Below are positions 39,256 to 40,565 of a stretch of 40,565 nt of DNA, piece by piece (position 1 is the stretch's first letter; the number at the start of each line of letters is the position of its first letter). The notes under the pieces are model-generated. The model searched no databases. It was not told the DNA's origin and saw only the letters and a list, made by a program, of their open reading frames with translations. Source of the DNA: an uncultured Nitrosomonadales bacterium (GTDB lineage: Bacteria; Pseudomonadota; Gammaproteobacteria; Burkholderiales; Gallionellaceae); the NCBI GenBank assembly GCA_903915035.1, contig CAIWRI010000045.1, positions 1 through 40,565 on the forward strand, given 5' to 3'. The position numbers and the translations under genes were made by a program.

Positions 39256-40302
39256 ATGTTTTCATCCTCTTTGATTATCTGGCAGCGTGAACACGGTCGT
39301 CATGATCTGCCCTGGCAGGGCGCAGCAGCTTATTTTGTGTGGCTCTCCGAGGTCATGCTGCAACAGACTCAAGTTGTCACGGTCATCCCTTATTATCAGC
39401 GTTTTATCGCCTCCTTCCCGACGATTGCCGTCCTGGCAGCAGCCAGTGAGGAACAGGTGCTGGCGCACTGGAGCGGGCTGGGTTATTACGCAAGAGGCCG
39501 GAATCTGCATCGCGCCGCGCAACTCATCGTCACTTTGTATAACGGCGAGTTTCCGCGTGACTATGAACAGATACTGGCTTTGCCTGGTATCGGACGTTCT
39601 ACTGCCGCTGCGATTTGCGCGCAGGCATTTGATGAACGGCGCGCGATACTGGATGGTAACGTCAAGCGTGTGCTGGCGCGGTATTGCGGTATCGAGGGTT
39701 CGCCTGCCATAAAGGCGGTAGAGATACGGTTCTGGCAGCAGGCCGAAGCCTTATTGCCGGATTCCGATATAGCAACTTATACTCAGGCGCTGATGGATAT
39801 GGGCGCGACACTGTGCACCCGCAGCCGCCCGAAATGTACTAGATGTCCTGTGCAAAGCGATTGCGTGGCGCATCAGACCGGGCGTGTGGCCGAACTCCCT
39901 GCACGGCGTTCAAAAAGGCGTGTGCCTGAAAGACGCGCTACTTTTTTACTGGTGATGTCGGACGGCGATATACTTCTTGAAAAACGCGCACCTGCCGGTA
40001 TCTGGGGAGGTCTGTGGTGTTTGCCGCAGCTCGATGGCGGAACCGATGCCAAAGATGATGCTAGCGACGAGGAACTTGCAGAATATTTACAGTACAAGGG
40101 CTGGCAGGTTGACGAACAAATCGCCTTGCCGGCATTCACGCATACTTTTACCCATTTCAAATTGCATATTGCACCGCTGCTGCTGAAGCTGGCGCACAAA
40201 CCGTTACAGGTGCAACAAGCAGGTTCAGTGTGGATGACTGTGACTGAAGCGTTGAATGCGGCGATTCCAACGCCGGTCAGACAGCTGCTGGAACGGTTAT
40301 AG
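39256..40302 (+). CDS. mutY: A/G-specific adenine DNA glycosylase
   Basis: MutY removes adenine mispaired with 8-oxoguanine. The protein is 348 aa (E. coli 350). The base-flipping Glu is E32 in WLSEVMLQQTQV, the helix-hairpin-helix is LPGIGRSTAAAI and the catalytic Asp is D133 (ILDGNVKRV). The 4Fe-4S ligands are C187-x6-C194-x2-C197-x5-C203. The C-terminal Nudix-like domain (about 225-345) includes LLVMSDGDILLEKRAPAGIWGGLW and recognises 8-oxoG. I chose ATG 39256 by family length; longer starts overlap the ilvC terminator. No strong ribosome site is seen. Confidence 0.97.
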   Translation: MFSSSLIIWQREHGRHDLPWQGAAAYFVWLSEVMLQQTQVVTVIPYYQRFIASFPTIAVLAAASEEQVLAHWSGLGYYARGRNLHRAAQLIVTLYNGEFPRDYEQILALPGIGRSTAAAICAQAFDERRAILDGNVKRVLARYCGIEGSPAIKAVEIRFWQQAEALLPDSDIATYTQALMDMGATLCTRSRPKCTRCPVQSDCVAHQTGRVAELPARRSKRRVPERRATFLLVMSDGDILLEKRAPAGIWGGLWCLPQLDGGTDAKDDASDEELAEYLQYKGWQVDEQIALPAFTHTFTHFKLHIAPLLLKLAHKPLQVQQAGSVWMTVTEALNAAIPTPVRQLLERL

Positions 40303-40317
40303 CCGAAGCGGGAATGC

Positions 40318-40398
40318 TTAGCTGACGGACTTGATGCTGACCACATTGCTCCATTGCCCCACCTGTTCGTCGTGTGGCAGGTATGAAGTTTTCGACAT
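40318..40398 (-). CDS. 26-codon ORF with a strong ribosome site
   Basis: MSKTSYLPHDEQVGQWSNVV then SIKSVS and a TAA stop. AAAGGAG lies 8 nt before the ATG, which is a better initiation signal than most genes here. The N-terminal YLPH...W pattern vaguely recalls the beginnings of some longer hypothetical proteins, so this may be the stub of a truncated gene or a true small protein. It converges on mutY. I cannot assign a function. Confidence 0.4.
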   Translation of the reverse strand: MSKTSYLPHDEQVGQWSNVVSIKSVS

Positions 40399-40565
40399 AA
40401 ACGATACTCCTTTGATTAAGTTGATGTTTTATGAATTTTTTGGCAAATTACGGGTTGCAAAGAGCACTTTTTCAATTACTTTTACAGGGTGCAAACTTAC
40501 TTTTGATCCCTTACGCGTTACTGATGACGGTTCATGCGTTGCTGCTGGGTCTTATAAAATGATTA
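40399..40565. other. Right-edge AT-rich segment
   Basis: No gene is supported to the window end. The DNA is AT-rich with loosely repeated TTGCAAA/CTTTT words and should hold the promoter of the 26-codon ORF on minus. Confidence 0.35.

Overview
The window is a chromosomal segment of a beta-proteobacterium. I infer the order Nitrosomonadales, possibly near the Gallionella/Sideroxydans group; this comes from protein style and gene order, not a database search. It mixes conserved housekeeping operons with one decayed, transposase-scarred accessory patch and an unusual number of short repeat-like sequences in spacers, two of them inside a gene.

Layout. Bases 1-245 hold a 21-bp minisatellite, followed by about 600 bp without a convincing gene. 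843-9933 is a tightly overlapping recC-recB-recD operon (+). 10205-10280 is tRNA-Phe (-) with its own promoter and terminator. 10434-12434 is groES-groEL (-) behind a near-consensus sigma-32 promoter. Next on the minus strand come an NPD-family flavoprotein, argH and a BepA-like M48 protease. Divergent from the protease, a rhodanese and a TusA protein (+) overlap as a sulfur-relay pair. 17829-20915 (-) is a large membrane diguanylate cyclase (MHYT, probable Cache, two PAS, GGDEF).

The patch at about 21240-24180 is decayed: an integrase-like fragment, a C-terminal piece of an OprC-type copper receptor, an IS1595-type transposase pseudogene, a shattered histidine kinase, and a response regulator that lost the end of its receiver. 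An intact TonB-dependent receptor (24256-26445, -) lies beside it.

From 26632 to 34205 the order resembles that of E. coli: pepA-holC-(small gene)-valS on minus, divergent from lptF-lptG on plus. Next is a minus operon of sigma factor, DUF3619 and DUF3106 proteins. Then come ilvB-ilvN-ilvC (+), mutY (+), and a 26-codon ORF (-) at the right edge.

Most notable: an 11-G tract in lptF, where one extra G or a -1 slip would open a continuous frame into all of lptG; two in-frame repeat-derived insertions in valyl-tRNA synthetase; a CTG start for the sigma factor; parallel decay of a copper-receptor/two-component locus; and several repeat-like families in spacers. I saw no CRISPR array, prophage, toxin-antitoxin pair or clear new defence system.
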